NCBI RefSeq assembly: GCF_023015865.1 | Contig: NZ_JALKBC010000003.1 | Coordinates: 1-64,000 of the forward strand | Reading direction: 5' to 3' | Length of the DNA stretch: 64,000 bases | DNA from: Arenibacter sp. F26102 | GTDB taxonomy: Bacteria; Bacteroidota; Bacteroidia; Flavobacteriales; Flavobacteriaceae | Part shown: positions 37,332-47,073 of the stretch, one piece after another | Numbering within the stretch: the stretch's first letter is position 1 | How the letters are laid out: every line of letters begins with the position of its first letter | Notes under the pieces: model-generated | Told to the model about the DNA's origin: nothing | The model's database searches: none | What the model saw: the letters and a program-made list of their open reading frames with translations, nothing else | Program-made: the position numbers and the translations under genes

Positions 37332-38117
37332 TTGGATTTTTTAAACTTCTTAGATTTTAGCGTTACAGACATAATAGACATCTTTTTGGTGGCTGTGCTC
37401 ATGTATTATATATACCAATTGGTCCGGGGAACCGTAGCCATTAATATTTTTATTGGTATTGTTATTGTTTGGGCTTTTTGGAAATTGACAGAAGTCCTGG
37501 ATATGAAAATGATCAGTAGCATGGTAGGAGGTTTTATGCAAGTGGGCCTAATTGCCCTTATTATAGTTTTCCAACAGGAAATTAGAAAGTTTCTTTTAAT
37601 GGTAGGTTCTACCAATTTTGCTTCCAAACGCAACTTTTTTAAACATTTTAAATTCTTAAAAGAAGACGGACTAACCATTGGAACAAATGTAGACGCTATT
37701 ATTTCGGCTTGCGAAAAAATGGGAAACACAAAAACAGGTGCACTTATAGTAATAGCCCGAAATAATTCTTTGGATTTTGTAAAGTCTACCGGTGATAAAA
37801 TGTATATAGAAATTACCCAACCTATCCTGGAAAGTATTTTTTATAAGAATAGTCCCTTACATGATGGCGCAGTAGTCATTGAAGATAATTATATAGTAGC
37901 TACCAGGGTAATTCTTCCAGTCTCCAATGAACGCACAATTCCATTGCGTTTTGGATTAAGACATAGGGCAGCTGTTGGCATTACTGAAAAAACCGATTCC
38001 CTTGCCATAATTGTAAGCGAGGAAACCGGCCTTATATCCTATATAAAAAATGGTGAATTTGTACTGTTTAAGGATACGGAAGAACTGGCAAGTTTAATAA
38101 AATCCGATCTGCGCTGA
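37332..38117 (+). CDS. cdaA: Diadenylate cyclase CdaA (c-di-AMP synthase)
   Basis: CdaA makes the second messenger c-di-AMP from two ATP. The 261-aa protein has three N-terminal membrane helices (about 10-85) and a DAC domain with the catalytic D178 (LHDGAVV) and R210-H211-R212 (LRHRAAVG). The start codon is TTG. It is chosen because the residues it adds (DFLNFLDFSVTDIIDIFLVA) match the family N-terminus, and the next ATG would cut off the first helix. No cdaR gene follows, as is usual in Bacteroidota. Confidence 0.95.
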   Translation: MDFLNFLDFSVTDIIDIFLVAVLMYYIYQLVRGTVAINIFIGIVIVWAFWKLTEVLDMKMISSMVGGFMQVGLIALIIVFQQEIRKFLLMVGSTNFASKRNFFKHFKFLKEDGLTIGTNVDAIISACEKMGNTKTGALIVIARNNSLDFVKSTGDKMYIEITQPILESIFYKNSPLHDGAVVIEDNYIVATRVILPVSNERTIPLRFGLRHRAAVGITEKTDSLAIIVSEETGLISYIKNGEFVLFKDTEELASLIKSDLR

Positions 38118-38139
38118 TTCCAATAACATTGATAAGCCC

Positions 38140-39915
38140 TTAGGCTACCTCCTCCGCCAGGAATTGAGCTTCATAAAGATTTTGATAGTATCCTTTTTGC
38201 TTCAATAGTTCTTCATGGGTTCCGGTCTCTACAATCAATCCGTCCTGCATCACCAATATTTTATCGGCCTTTTTAATCGTTGCCAAACGATGGGCGATTA
38301 TAATTGAAGTACGACCCTCCGTAATTTTTTCTGTGGCACGCTGTATCAACTGTTCCGAATAGGTATCTACGGACGAAGTAGCCTCATCCAAAACCAGAAT
38401 ACTGGGGTTACTGACATATGCCCTTAAGAAAGCTATCAACTGTCGCTGACCACTGGAAAGCATGGTCCCCCTTTCCTTTATGTTGTAGGTATAACCACCA
38501 GGAAGACTGGAAATAAACTCGTGGACCCCGATCTGCTTTGCAGCCTGTTCCATAAGCTCTAGAGTAGTATTACTATTCTTTAATGAAATATTATTGGCTA
38601 TGGTATCCGCAAAGAGAAATACATCCTGCAATACCACAGCAATTTTAGACCTTAAAGAGTTTAATTTATAGTCCTTAATATTAATTCCATCAATCAAAAT
38701 AGCGCCAGAATTAATCTCGTAGAAACGATTTAGCAAATTAATAATGGTGGATTTCCCGGCACCTGTTGCCCCTACTATGGCAATCGTCTCTCCCGCCTTA
38801 ACTTTAAAGGATATTCCATGCAGTACTTCCTCATTTTCCAAATAACCGAAGCGCACATTGTTAAATTCAATATCGCCCTTAACACTTTCCTTATCTATTG
38901 TTCCTATATCTTGAATATTACTGTCGGTATCCAATATTTTAAACACCCTATTGGCTGCCACCATTCCCATTTGAAGGGTATTGAATTTATCCGCTATTTG
39001 CCGTAAAGGGCGGAACAACATGCTGGACAGCAATATAAACATGAAAATGGTACCGTATTCCTCTTGGCTAATATTGGCTACATTCTGCAAACCGCCGTAC
39101 CACACGATCAAACCTACCGTAATGGATGAAACAATTTCGGCGACCGGAAAAAAGATAGAGTTATACCAAACTGTTTTTAACCATGCATTTTGGTGTTTCT
39201 CATTGATTTCCCTAAACTTCTCCTTCTCTATTTCCTCCCTGGTGAATAGCTGTACTATCTTCATACCCGTGATACGTTCCTGAACAAATGAATTTAGGTT
39301 GGATACCTGTGCCCTAACCTCAATAAACGCCACCTTCATAGCCTTTTGAAAAAGCCTTGTAGCGTACAAGATAATGGGTAACACAGCGAACACAATTAAA
39401 GACAGTTTCCAATTGGCAACAAGCATAACTACGGCCACCACCAACATTTTTAGGAGGTCGGAAACTATGACAAAGAAACCTTCGCTAAAAATCTCACCAA
39501 TCCTTTGCATATCGGTTACCGCTCGGGTAACTAGTAGCCCAATTGAAGAATTGTCATAATATTTCATCTTAAAGCCCATAAGATGATTAAATAGCTTTAT
39601 CCGAATATCCTTTATAACGGATTCTCCCAGCCAGTTGGCGTAATAATTAAAATACAGCTGACTTAGAACTTCCCCTAACAAAACACCAACCATGCCCAAG
39701 GTCAAATACAATAATTTTTGACTATCCTTATTGGTAATGGCGTTATCCACGATCTCACCAACCAAAATAGGGGTAAGTACGGCAAAACCTGATAATAGTA
39801 TTGCCGCTATGGCAACACCGTAAAAGGTTAATTTATATGGCCTAACATGCCTAAGCAGGCGCTTAAACAATCTATAATCAAATGCTTTTCCTGTATCCTT
39901 ATCCATTGTAATCAA
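38140..39915 (-). CDS. ABC exporter, MsbA-like (fused TMD-NBD)
   Basis: This 591-aa half-transporter has six transmembrane helices (about 20-330) and an ATPase domain. The ATPase shows Walker A GATGAGKST, Q-loop VLQDVF, signature LSSGQRQL, Walker B ILVLDEATSS and switch His in IIAHRLATI. It resembles MsbA/lipid A or multidrug exporters, and the substrate is unknown. The start ATG lies inside the 3' end of truA (17-nt overlap; an internal ATG at 39906 still overlaps by 8 nt), so the two are likely co-translated. Confidence 0.93.
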   Translation of the reverse strand: MITMDKDTGKAFDYRLFKRLLRHVRPYKLTFYGVAIAAILLSGFAVLTPILVGEIVDNAITNKDSQKLLYLTLGMVGVLLGEVLSQLYFNYYANWLGESVIKDIRIKLFNHLMGFKMKYYDNSSIGLLVTRAVTDMQRIGEIFSEGFFVIVSDLLKMLVVAVVMLVANWKLSLIVFAVLPIILYATRLFQKAMKVAFIEVRAQVSNLNSFVQERITGMKIVQLFTREEIEKEKFREINEKHQNAWLKTVWYNSIFFPVAEIVSSITVGLIVWYGGLQNVANISQEEYGTIFMFILLSSMLFRPLRQIADKFNTLQMGMVAANRVFKILDTDSNIQDIGTIDKESVKGDIEFNNVRFGYLENEEVLHGISFKVKAGETIAIVGATGAGKSTIINLLNRFYEINSGAILIDGINIKDYKLNSLRSKIAVVLQDVFLFADTIANNISLKNSNTTLELMEQAAKQIGVHEFISSLPGGYTYNIKERGTMLSSGQRQLIAFLRAYVSNPSILVLDEATSSVDTYSEQLIQRATEKITEGRTSIIIAHRLATIKKADKILVMQDGLIVETGTHEELLKQKGYYQNLYEAQFLAEEVA

Positions 39916-40651
39916 TAATATTTTTTGGATATTTTATTGTTGTCAAATATAATCCTTTTGCGGGCACGGATACCCCGGCATTGCTCCTATCCTTACTTTC
40001 CAAAATGGACTCTATGTCCGTCAATGAAGATTTGCCCAGACCAACATCAACAAGGGTCCCAACAATAGCACGTACCATATTACGCAAAAATCGATCTGCG
40101 CTTATTGTAAAAACCAACTTATCACCATCATTGGTCCATATAGCCTTTCTAACATCGCAGAGGTAGGTTTTTACATCGGTATTGGACTTTGAAAAACATT
40201 CAAAATCCTTATGTTCCACTAAAATAGTAGCCGCTTTGTTCATCAGCTCTATATTTAACGGATATTTCACATAATAGGCGGCATCGGTCAAAAACGGATT
40301 CTTTTCCTGTACTATCCAATATTCGTATATACGTTCCAAAGCATCAAAGCGGGCATGTGATTCCACAGGAACTTCATAAATTTCACTTACTGCGATATCA
40401 TCAGGTAGAAAAGCGTTTAAACGGTAAATCAGTTCAGTGCAAAGGAAAAGCACCTCAGAATCAAAATGCGCGTACATTACCTTTGCATGCACCCCCGAGT
40501 CCGTCCGCCCCGCCCCTGTCAAGGAAACGGTTTCCCGCAACATCATAGAGAAAGCCTTTTCCAAAACTTCCTGCACCGTTATTGCATTGGGTTGTTTTTG
40601 CCAACCGTGATACGCCTTACCTTTGTAAGAAAATTGGACGAAATATCTCAA
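39899..40651 (-). CDS. truA: tRNA pseudouridine synthase A
   Basis: TruA makes pseudouridine at positions 38-40 of tRNA anticodon arms. This 250-aa protein has the catalytic Asp D51 in TGAGRTDSGVHA, the N-terminal YKGKAYHGWQKQ and the RFLRNMVRAIVGTLVDVG motif. Length is typical. It heads a two-gene minus-strand unit with the ABC exporter. Confidence 0.96.
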   Translation of the reverse strand: MRYFVQFSYKGKAYHGWQKQPNAITVQEVLEKAFSMMLRETVSLTGAGRTDSGVHAKVMYAHFDSEVLFLCTELIYRLNAFLPDDIAVSEIYEVPVESHARFDALERIYEYWIVQEKNPFLTDAAYYVKYPLNIELMNKAATILVEHKDFECFSKSNTDVKTYLCDVRKAIWTNDGDKLVFTISADRFLRNMVRAIVGTLVDVGLGKSSLTDIESILESKDRSNAGVSVPAKGLYLTTIKYPKNIIDYNG

Positions 40652-40838
40652 TTGAATGATTTAGTTTTGTAGTTGGCAAAGATACTTGTTCTTATGGAGA
40701 AAACGGATAATGGACTTGTTTTACTAAGATGAAAATGTAGTTTTGCGCTCAATTAATTATTTTTTTTGGCTTGAAGGGCAGAATAATGGGAATCTTTGAT
40801 CCTAGCAGCCGGCAAACCTTAATTCTCTATAGCACCCT

Positions 40839-41336
40839 ATGAAAAAAATACTCTTGCTCTCCGATACCCATGGCCATATGGACGAAAAAATCCTAAAATA
40901 CGCTAGGGTTGCAGATGAAATTTGGCACGCAGGAGATATTGGCAATTTAGAGGTAATGGATACCTTGGAAAAAATAAAGCCCGTTAAGGGTGTCTACGGA
41001 AATATAGATGAACATAGGATTCAATTGGAGTATCCACTGGACAATCGGTTTAAATGTGAGGACGTAGATGTCTGGATGACCCATATTGGAGGATACCCCA
41101 ATAAATACAATGTACGGATAAGGGAAGAAATCAAAATTAATCCCCCTAAACTTTTTATCTCCGGACACTCCCATATCCTTAAGGTAATGTGGGATAAAAA
41201 ATTGAACTTACTACATATGAACCCTGGGGCCTGTGGCATACATGGCTTTCATCAAATACGAACTATGCTACGGTTTGTTATAGACAAAGAGAACATTAAG
41301 GATTTGGAGATTATAGAGCTTGGACAAAGGGGATAA
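40839..41336 (+). CDS. YfcE/MJ0936-type metallophosphodiesterase
   Basis: This 165-aa protein carries the calcineurin-like metal ligands: D8-x-H10 (LSDTHGHMD), D-x-x near WHAGDIGN, GNIDEHR, and GHSHI near residue 110, plus a final MNPGA motif. Related proteins hydrolyse phosphodiesters, some acting on short nucleotides. The physiological substrate is unknown. It stands alone between truA and the DUF4293 gene. Confidence 0.92.
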   Translation: MKKILLLSDTHGHMDEKILKYARVADEIWHAGDIGNLEVMDTLEKIKPVKGVYGNIDEHRIQLEYPLDNRFKCEDVDVWMTHIGGYPNKYNVRIREEIKINPPKLFISGHSHILKVMWDKKLNLLHMNPGACGIHGFHQIRTMLRFVIDKENIKDLEIIELGQRG

Positions 41337-41464
41337 TTCTTAAGGGCCTCCATGGTACTTACCTAAATATTAAACCACTAAATTCCCTTATAAAAAGCGG
41401 GATTAGTTCAACTAACAGTTTTAAATTCGTTGCAAGCTACTTTTTAAAACAGAGTTTCACCAAT

Positions 41465-41490
41465 AAAAAACCCGGGCACTACCCCGGGTT
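41465..41490 (-). terminator. Rho-independent terminator of the DUF4293 gene
   Basis: AACCCGGG (41469-41476) pairs with CCCGGGTT (41483-41490) around a 6-nt loop. On the minus strand a T-run follows (41465-41470). Confidence 0.8.
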
Positions 41491-41519
41491 CACGCACTAA
41501 TACTACTAAGATGTTAGGC

Positions 41520-41930
41520 TTAACGCAAACGATCGACAGATTTTACAAGATCTTCATCCTTTTTTATTGCCCTGTTGGCCAGGACTAAAAAAACGATAGA
41601 AAATACAGGAATCAGCATCCCAATACCCTTCTCAGAAACAATAGTTTCTCCGGATAAGTTTAGTGATCGGTAAACGAAAAATCCTAGTAAAAAAAGATTC
41701 AATATCATATTCAATCTGTTTACTACAAATTGATTTTGTCTATTCTTATATAAAACTATAGCCAACAGCCCAAGGACTGCCACAACATAAAAAGCAACGG
41801 AAAGGAATACTTCATTTTCTGCGAATATTTCATTTCCGGCGGCATCAGACCATAGATTTACAAAAAACGGTACAACCGCCCCTAATAGTATAACTACGAT
41901 TAAATAAAGTGTCTGAATTCTTTGAATCAT
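41520..41930 (-). CDS. DUF4293 membrane protein
   Basis: This 136-aa protein has four transmembrane helices and starts MIQRIQTLYLIVVILLGAVV, the usual N-terminus of DUF4293. It ends with a short cytoplasmic tail (DEDLVKSVDRLR) of the kind seen in the family. It is a conserved Bacteroidota protein divergent from rho. Its function is unknown. Confidence 0.9.
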   Translation of the reverse strand: MIQRIQTLYLIVVILLGAVVPFFVNLWSDAAGNEIFAENEVFLSVAFYVVAVLGLLAIVLYKNRQNQFVVNRLNMILNLFLLGFFVYRSLNLSGETIVSEKGIGMLIPVFSIVFLVLANRAIKKDEDLVKSVDRLR

Positions 41931-42126
41931 GCTTTTTAATACAATTGAAAAGCAAAAATAAGCGTCTTTTTAAAATTTATCACCTAAATATTGAAAATAA
42001 TTTGTAATATTGCTACGTTATAAGTCAAATTACTTACCAACAGGGGATTTCATTCCCTTTATTACCCATAACAAGAACAACATACACTTCATATTTTCGT
42101 AATAAGTATAATTTATTCAAAACTTA

Positions 42127-43812
42127 ATGTTTGAGATTTCAGATTTAAAATCAAAAAAGCTTCCTGAGCTTCAGGAAATAGCCCAGGGACTTAATGTTGC
42201 CAAGTTTAAAACTTTAAAAAAGCTGGATTTGGTATATCAAATTTTGGATGTACAAGCATCCAACCCCAAAATTGTTCAAGAAAGAGTGGAAACTACTAAG
42301 GAGGAAAGCAGTGCTCCCAAGCCTAAACGATCCAGAATAGCTAGTGACAAGACTAAGTCGGCTGTCACCAAGTCTCCTATTGCCAAGAAATCAGAGACCA
42401 AATCGGCTGAAACAATTGAAGAAACTACCGCGCAGGAAGTAATACCCCCGGCAGTCGAGGATAAGAAAGAGGACATCAAACCAGAAAGAAAACCTCGCCA
42501 GCACAATAAGCCGGTTCAGGCGAAAAAGGAATTTCAAAAAACTGCACCTCAACCAAACGCAGTACAACAGAACACTCCGCAAGCCAACAAACCACAACAT
42601 AAAAAAAATCCTCACCATCAGAAAGGTAACGTTGACAAAAACAACAGTAATTTTGACAAGGACCTAAAAAACAAATACAAAGAACCGGAATTTGAGTTCG
42701 ACAGTATTATTGAAAGTGAAGGGGTGCTGGATATTATGCAGGATGGCTACGGATTTTTGAGATCTTCGGATTACAACTATCTTTCTTCACCTGATGATAT
42801 TTATGTTTCCCAGTCCCAAATAAGGTTATTTGGACTTAAAACTGGAGATACGGTACTTGGCAATGTGCGCCCACCGAAAGAAGGTGAAAAATATTTCCCC
42901 CTTATAAAAGTTAATAAGATAAACGGGATAGACCCCCAGATAGTTAGGGATAGGGTGTCTTTTGAACACTTGACCCCATTATTCCCTCAGGAAAAATTTA
43001 ACCTTGCAGAAAGGCAGAGTACCATTTCCACTAGAATAATAGATTTATTCTCACCTATTGGAAAAGGACAAAGGGGTATGATCGTTTCCCAGCCTAAAAC
43101 TGGTAAGACTATGCTCTTGAAGGATATTGCCAATGGTATTGCCGCCAATCATCCTGAAGTTTACCAAATTATTCTTTTAATAGATGAACGTCCTGAGGAA
43201 GTTACGGACATGCAGCGTAATGTTCGCGGTGAGGTTGTTGCTTCTACTTTTGACAAAGAGGCTACAGAACATGTTCGGGTTGCCAATATTGTTTTGGAAA
43301 AAGCAAAACGTCTGGTAGAATGCGGACACGATGTGGTTATCCTATTGGATTCCATTACGCGACTGGCGCGTGCCTATAATACGGTACAACCACCTTCCGG
43401 AAAGGTTTTAAGTGGTGGTGTGGATGCCAATGCACTTCATAAACCGAAACGTTTCTTTGGTGCTGCACGTAATATTGAAGGAGGAGGTTCCTTAACCATT
43501 ATTGCAACTGCACTTACCGAAACCGGTTCTAAAATGGATGAAGTAATCTTTGAGGAATTCAAGGGAACTGGTAACATGGAACTGCAATTGGATAGAAAAA
43601 TATCCAATCGTAGAATATTCCCTGCAATCGACCTTACTTCTTCGAGTACAAGACGTGATGATCTTTTGTTGGATGAAAACACCATTCAGAGAATGTGGAT
43701 TATGAGAAAGTATTTGGCAGACATGAATCCGGTGGAAGCCATGGAGTTTATTGAACAACGATTTAGGCAAACAAAGAACAACGAAGAGTTCTTGTTGACC
43801 ATGAATCAATAA
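42127..43812 (+). CDS. rho: Transcription termination factor Rho
   Basis: This hexameric RNA helicase terminates transcription. The 561-aa protein has the N-terminal Rho-N helix bundle (1-45). A long low-complexity basic insert rich in K, P, Q and E follows (about 50-180), as is characteristic of Bacteroidota Rho. Then come the RNA-binding cold-shock-like domain ([20 protein letters not shown]) and the ATPase core. The core shows Walker A ([14 protein letters not shown]), Walker B ([16 protein letters not shown]) and the Q/R-loops ([22 protein letters not shown]). It has a strong downstream terminator. Confidence 0.98.
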   Translation: MFEISDLKSKKLPELQEIAQGLNVAKFKTLKKLDLVYQILDVQASNPKIVQERVETTKEESSAPKPKRSRIASDKTKSAVTKSPIAKKSETKSAETIEETTAQEVIPPAVEDKKEDIKPERKPRQHNKPVQAKKEFQKTAPQPNAVQQNTPQANKPQHKKNPHHQKGNVDKNNSNFDKDLKNKYKEPEFEFDSIIESEGVLDIMQDGYGFLRSSDYNYLSSPDDIYVSQSQIRLFGLKTGDTVLGNVRPPKEGEKYFPLIKVNKINGIDPQIVRDRVSFEHLTPLFPQEKFNLAERQSTISTRIIDLFSPIGKGQRGMIVSQPKTGKTMLLKDIANGIAANHPEVYQIILLIDERPEEVTDMQRNVRGEVVASTFDKEATEHVRVANIVLEKAKRLVECGHDVVILLDSITRLARAYNTVQPPSGKVLSGGVDANALHKPKRFFGAARNIEGGGSLTIIATALTETGSKMDEVIFEEFKGTGNMELQLDRKISNRRIFPAIDLTSSSTRRDDLLLDENTIQRMWIMRKYLADMNPVEAMEFIEQRFRQTKNNEEFLLTMNQ

Positions 43813-43855
43813 TCTATAATTTCACTTTTCCCAAAAATGGGGAAAGCTTTAAAGT

Positions 43856-43890
43856 CCCATTTGGTCAAAAAGCCAAATGGGATTTTTTTT
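43856..43890 (+). terminator. Rho-independent terminator of rho
   Basis: CCCATTTGG (43856-43864) pairs with CCAAATGGG (43873-43881), followed by A and an 8-nt T-run (43883-43890). It is 44 bp after the rho stop codon. Confidence 0.9.
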
Positions 43891-44047
43891 GTTTCAATTC
43901 TTGACATAAAAATGTACTTATTTTTTTAAGTCATTTTTTTAGATGTACAATAATCAGTAATTTAACACTTACTTTAACAGGTGTTTTCCCCCAACGCTTA
44001 TCTCTAAAATTTCACTTTTATTAACACTAACTGTAAAAATTTAACTT

Positions 44048-44740
44048 ATGAAAAATCTAAAAAGAATTGTTACAAAATTATGTTTTGGAACCCTAATTGT
44101 TTTCGGTTTCATGTCCTGTGAGCAAAAAAAGGAAAAATCGCCCGTGCAGGAACCCGAAATTAGAGATATTAAGGCCCCTGAGCAGATAGTTTCCGTGGAA
44201 CAAGCCAAAACTATGTATGACTCTTATGGCGAGCGCAGAGTAGCCCTAATTGAAAAATACGAAAATGACCTTGAACCAGAGAAAAAATTTGACGTGGCCC
44301 GTTTTGGATACTATGATTACAACACCATTAAAGAATACATGAACTACATTGAACAGGAAGCCAAAAAGGCCAATGTTGAGATTTCCTCCCTGCGTTTTTA
44401 TTTTTCCAATTATCCAGATAAAAAAACTTTTGACGATGGTCGGGAAATAAAACATCCTAAACAAAATTCATTTTTTATCATTCCGGCCATAAAGGGCGAG
44501 AACGATCGTGAATACGGATTTTATATTAGGGAAGAGGACGACGGAAAAAACATTCCCGTATTGCTTACCGATAATTTGGAACAAAAAAAAGATGGAGATA
44601 TGGACAGACAACAGTCGGGAGAAGCTAAATCCGAGGCCTCATTTATGCCTACAACCCCTCCTGCTCCATTTTATATCAAAGATAAAAGTCTTGTTTTAAA
44701 TGAGGCCAATATGGTGCCACCACCTTACCACGACAATTAA
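44048..44740 (+). CDS. Predicted lipoprotein, unknown function
   Basis: I do not recognise this 230-aa protein. A signal peptide with lipobox ends at about Cys24 (FGFMSCEQ). The mature part is acidic and rich in K, E and D. It contains FGYYDYNTIKEYMNYIEQEAKK and a segment (about 118-165) with alternating hydrophobic residues (SSLRFYFSNYPDKK). A Pro-rich tail (about 195-230) ends PPPYHDN. It precedes a six-TM protein gene on the same strand by 30 bp, so they probably form an operon. Confidence 0.75.
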   Translation: MKNLKRIVTKLCFGTLIVFGFMSCEQKKEKSPVQEPEIRDIKAPEQIVSVEQAKTMYDSYGERRVALIEKYENDLEPEKKFDVARFGYYDYNTIKEYMNYIEQEAKKANVEISSLRFYFSNYPDKKTFDDGREIKHPKQNSFFIIPAIKGENDREYGFYIREEDDGKNIPVLLTDNLEQKKDGDMDRQQSGEAKSEASFMPTTPPAPFYIKDKSLVLNEANMVPPPYHDN

Positions 44741-44770
44741 TAATACAGAAAAACTCCTATCGAAGCAAAA

Positions 44771-45460
44771 ATGGAAGTATTGGATGCTATTTTAGAGAAT
44801 GCCACTGAGCCTCTCTATGCTTTAACCTTATTGGTAGCCTTAATAAAATACCCAAAATATTATAGTAGTCCATTAAAGTATTTTCCCATTCTGTTAATGT
44901 ATACCTTCTTAACAGAATTATTGGGTTATTTTACAAAGAACTACGAAGTGTTCCACATTTCCATTTTTACTTCTATCGTTAATCACAATGTCTTTATTTA
45001 TAATATTTACAATCTAGTATTCTTTCTCTATTTTTTTTACGTGTATTGGAGTTACATAGAAAATAAAAAGTATAAAAACTACATATTGTACGGTGGAATA
45101 TTTTATCTGACCGTCTCCTTTATAAATCTTTTTCTTCAAAACTTTAAACTGGAATCCCAGATATATAGTTATTTGGCAGGAGCATTTATTATTTTGATAT
45201 GCATAATTCTATTTTTCCGGGATCACCGTAATTCATCCAAAAGATTGGATTATAGGTTTACAGGAATTAAGTGGATAAGCCTTGGTCTCTTGGTTTTTTA
45301 TATGGGTTATGTCCCAATTAAAGCATCCCGATTTTATAATTATTTAAACCAATTAAATGAATACGTGCATTTTAGAAGAATCCACCTAACGCTGATTATT
45401 TTAATGTATATCTGTTTTATGGTAGGTTTCCTCAGAATGAAACGCAAGTTTTGGATTTGA
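44771..45460 (+). CDS. Six-TM membrane protein, unknown function
   Basis: This 229-aa protein has six or seven hydrophobic helices with many aromatic residues (for example LVFFLYFFYVYWSYI) and a positive C-terminus (RMKRKFWI). Similar small flavobacterial membrane proteins usually lie just upstream of a histidine kinase gene, but here no kinase follows. It lies 30 bp after the lipoprotein gene and probably shares its transcript. Confidence 0.7.
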   Translation: MEVLDAILENATEPLYALTLLVALIKYPKYYSSPLKYFPILLMYTFLTELLGYFTKNYEVFHISIFTSIVNHNVFIYNIYNLVFFLYFFYVYWSYIENKKYKNYILYGGIFYLTVSFINLFLQNFKLESQIYSYLAGAFIILICIILFFRDHRNSSKRLDYRFTGIKWISLGLLVFYMGYVPIKASRFYNYLNQLNEYVHFRRIHLTLIILMYICFMVGFLRMKRKFWI

Positions 45461-45605
45461 TGCGGTCAGGGTATTTTCAACACCTTTATATTAAAGCGAT
45501 TGATTTTTCAAAAAACAATCACCCCTTCTTCCAAACAAAATAAACACCTTTGAAAATGACAGCTATGTCATCCAAAATAGGTTGAAGAAAAACTTCTTTT
45601 CAAGC

Positions 45606-46967
45606 CTATTTCTTAATATAGACCGTCTTTTTGTTTACAAACTCCAACACACCTTCCATAGACAATTCCCTCCCATATCCTGATGCTTTAGTACCCCCAA
45701 AAGGCAATCTGGGGTCCGACTTTACCATTTCATTTATAAAAAAAGCCCCATCGGGTATGTCTCCAATTATTTTTCTTGCAGATCGTATGTCCTCTGTGAA
45801 CAACATAGAGCCCAAACCAAATTTAGAGTTTGCGGCCAGGGCAATGGATTCCTCTCTATCTTTTGCTTTTACGATGGCCGCCACAGGCCCAAAAAGCTCC
45901 TCATCAAAAGCCGGCATCCCAGGGACCACTCCTGTAAGCACAGTAGGTTCATAATAGGCACCTCGCCGGTTATTGCCATATAGCACTTTGGCACCCTTAT
46001 CTACCGATTCTTTTACTTGTTGGGCCAGGGTTTTAGCTAAGTCCTCTCTTGCCATTACACCTATATCTGTTTGTTTGTCCAATGGATCTCCAAATTTCAG
46101 GGTCTGGACCTTATTCAGAAATTTCATTAGGAACTCGTCATAAATCTCCTCCAACACAATAAATCTTTTAGCCGCAATACAACTTTGCCCGGTATTCTGC
46201 ATTCTAGCCATTACCATAGTATCCATATAGCTGTCCAATTTGGCATCTTCCCATACAATACAGGCATTATTGCCCCCAAGTTCCATGACGGACTTTTTCA
46301 AATGTTTTCCCGCTTGTGCCGCTATTGCCCTACCCGCTTTCTCACTACCGGTAAGGGTAACGCCCTGAACAACAGGATTGCCTATTATAGACTCCAACTG
46401 TTTATGGTCCGCGAGTATAAATTGAAAGCTACCTTCCGGATAACCTGCCAATTTAAACAGCTCCTGAAGTGCCAACCCACAACCGGGAACATTACTGGCA
46501 TGTTTTAATATTACCGTATTACCGGCAGCGAGAGTAGGTGCGGCAAAACGAATAACCTGCCAAAAAGGGAAGTTCCAAGGCATAATGGCCAATACGCAAC
46601 CAATGGGATCGTAACTAATAAAACTTTCCTTAGCCTCTGTATCTATAAGATCATCCGCAAGAAATTCGGCCGCATTTTTAGCATAAAAATCGCATGCCCA
46701 TGCACATTTTTCAATTTCAGCAACTCCTTGGCTAAGGGGTTTACCCATTTCCTTTGACATTAATTGGGCATATTTTTTTTTATTTTTCAATAAAGCCTTG
46801 GCTAATTTTTTTAATAGTCCGGACCTATATTCCACAGGTTCATTTTTCCAACTTTTAAAGGTAAGATCGGCCTTTTCCAAAACTGTCCTTATATCCCCAT
46901 CCGAAAACATTCTATACTTTTCCAATGGTTCTCCATCATATGGGTTTACTGACTCTATGTATTCCAT
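45606..46967 (-). CDS. gabD: NAD(P)-dependent succinate-semialdehyde-type dehydrogenase
   Basis: This 453-aa aldehyde dehydrogenase oxidises aldehydes such as succinate semialdehyde. Visible features are the catalytic Cys C263 (NTGQSCIAAKRF), the general-base Glu in VMELGGNNACIV, the cofactor-binding AIMPWNFPFWQVIRF and TLTGSEKAGRAI, and the ending LPFGGTKASGYGREL. The family assignment is firm. The exact substrate (succinate semialdehyde) is by closest resemblance. It stands alone with no gabT nearby. Confidence 0.9.
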   Translation of the reverse strand: MEYIESVNPYDGEPLEKYRMFSDGDIRTVLEKADLTFKSWKNEPVEYRSGLLKKLAKALLKNKKKYAQLMSKEMGKPLSQGVAEIEKCAWACDFYAKNAAEFLADDLIDTEAKESFISYDPIGCVLAIMPWNFPFWQVIRFAAPTLAAGNTVILKHASNVPGCGLALQELFKLAGYPEGSFQFILADHKQLESIIGNPVVQGVTLTGSEKAGRAIAAQAGKHLKKSVMELGGNNACIVWEDAKLDSYMDTMVMARMQNTGQSCIAAKRFIVLEEIYDEFLMKFLNKVQTLKFGDPLDKQTDIGVMAREDLAKTLAQQVKESVDKGAKVLYGNNRRGAYYEPTVLTGVVPGMPAFDEELFGPVAAIVKAKDREESIALAANSKFGLGSMLFTEDIRSARKIIGDIPDGAFFINEMVKSDPRLPFGGTKASGYGRELSMEGVLEFVNKKTVYIKK

Positions 46968-47073
46968 TTGTTGTGATTTTTGTATTAAAAAAATGCAAAT
47001 TAAAAGGATTGTATATATTGTTTAACTCAATACTAGGAACTGCAAATTGTATTGTTTTTTTATACTTGTTGAT

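Noticed and set aside
42276-42618. Minus-strand frames inside rho
   Set aside because: They lie opposite the low-complexity basic insert of Rho and reflect its codon bias.
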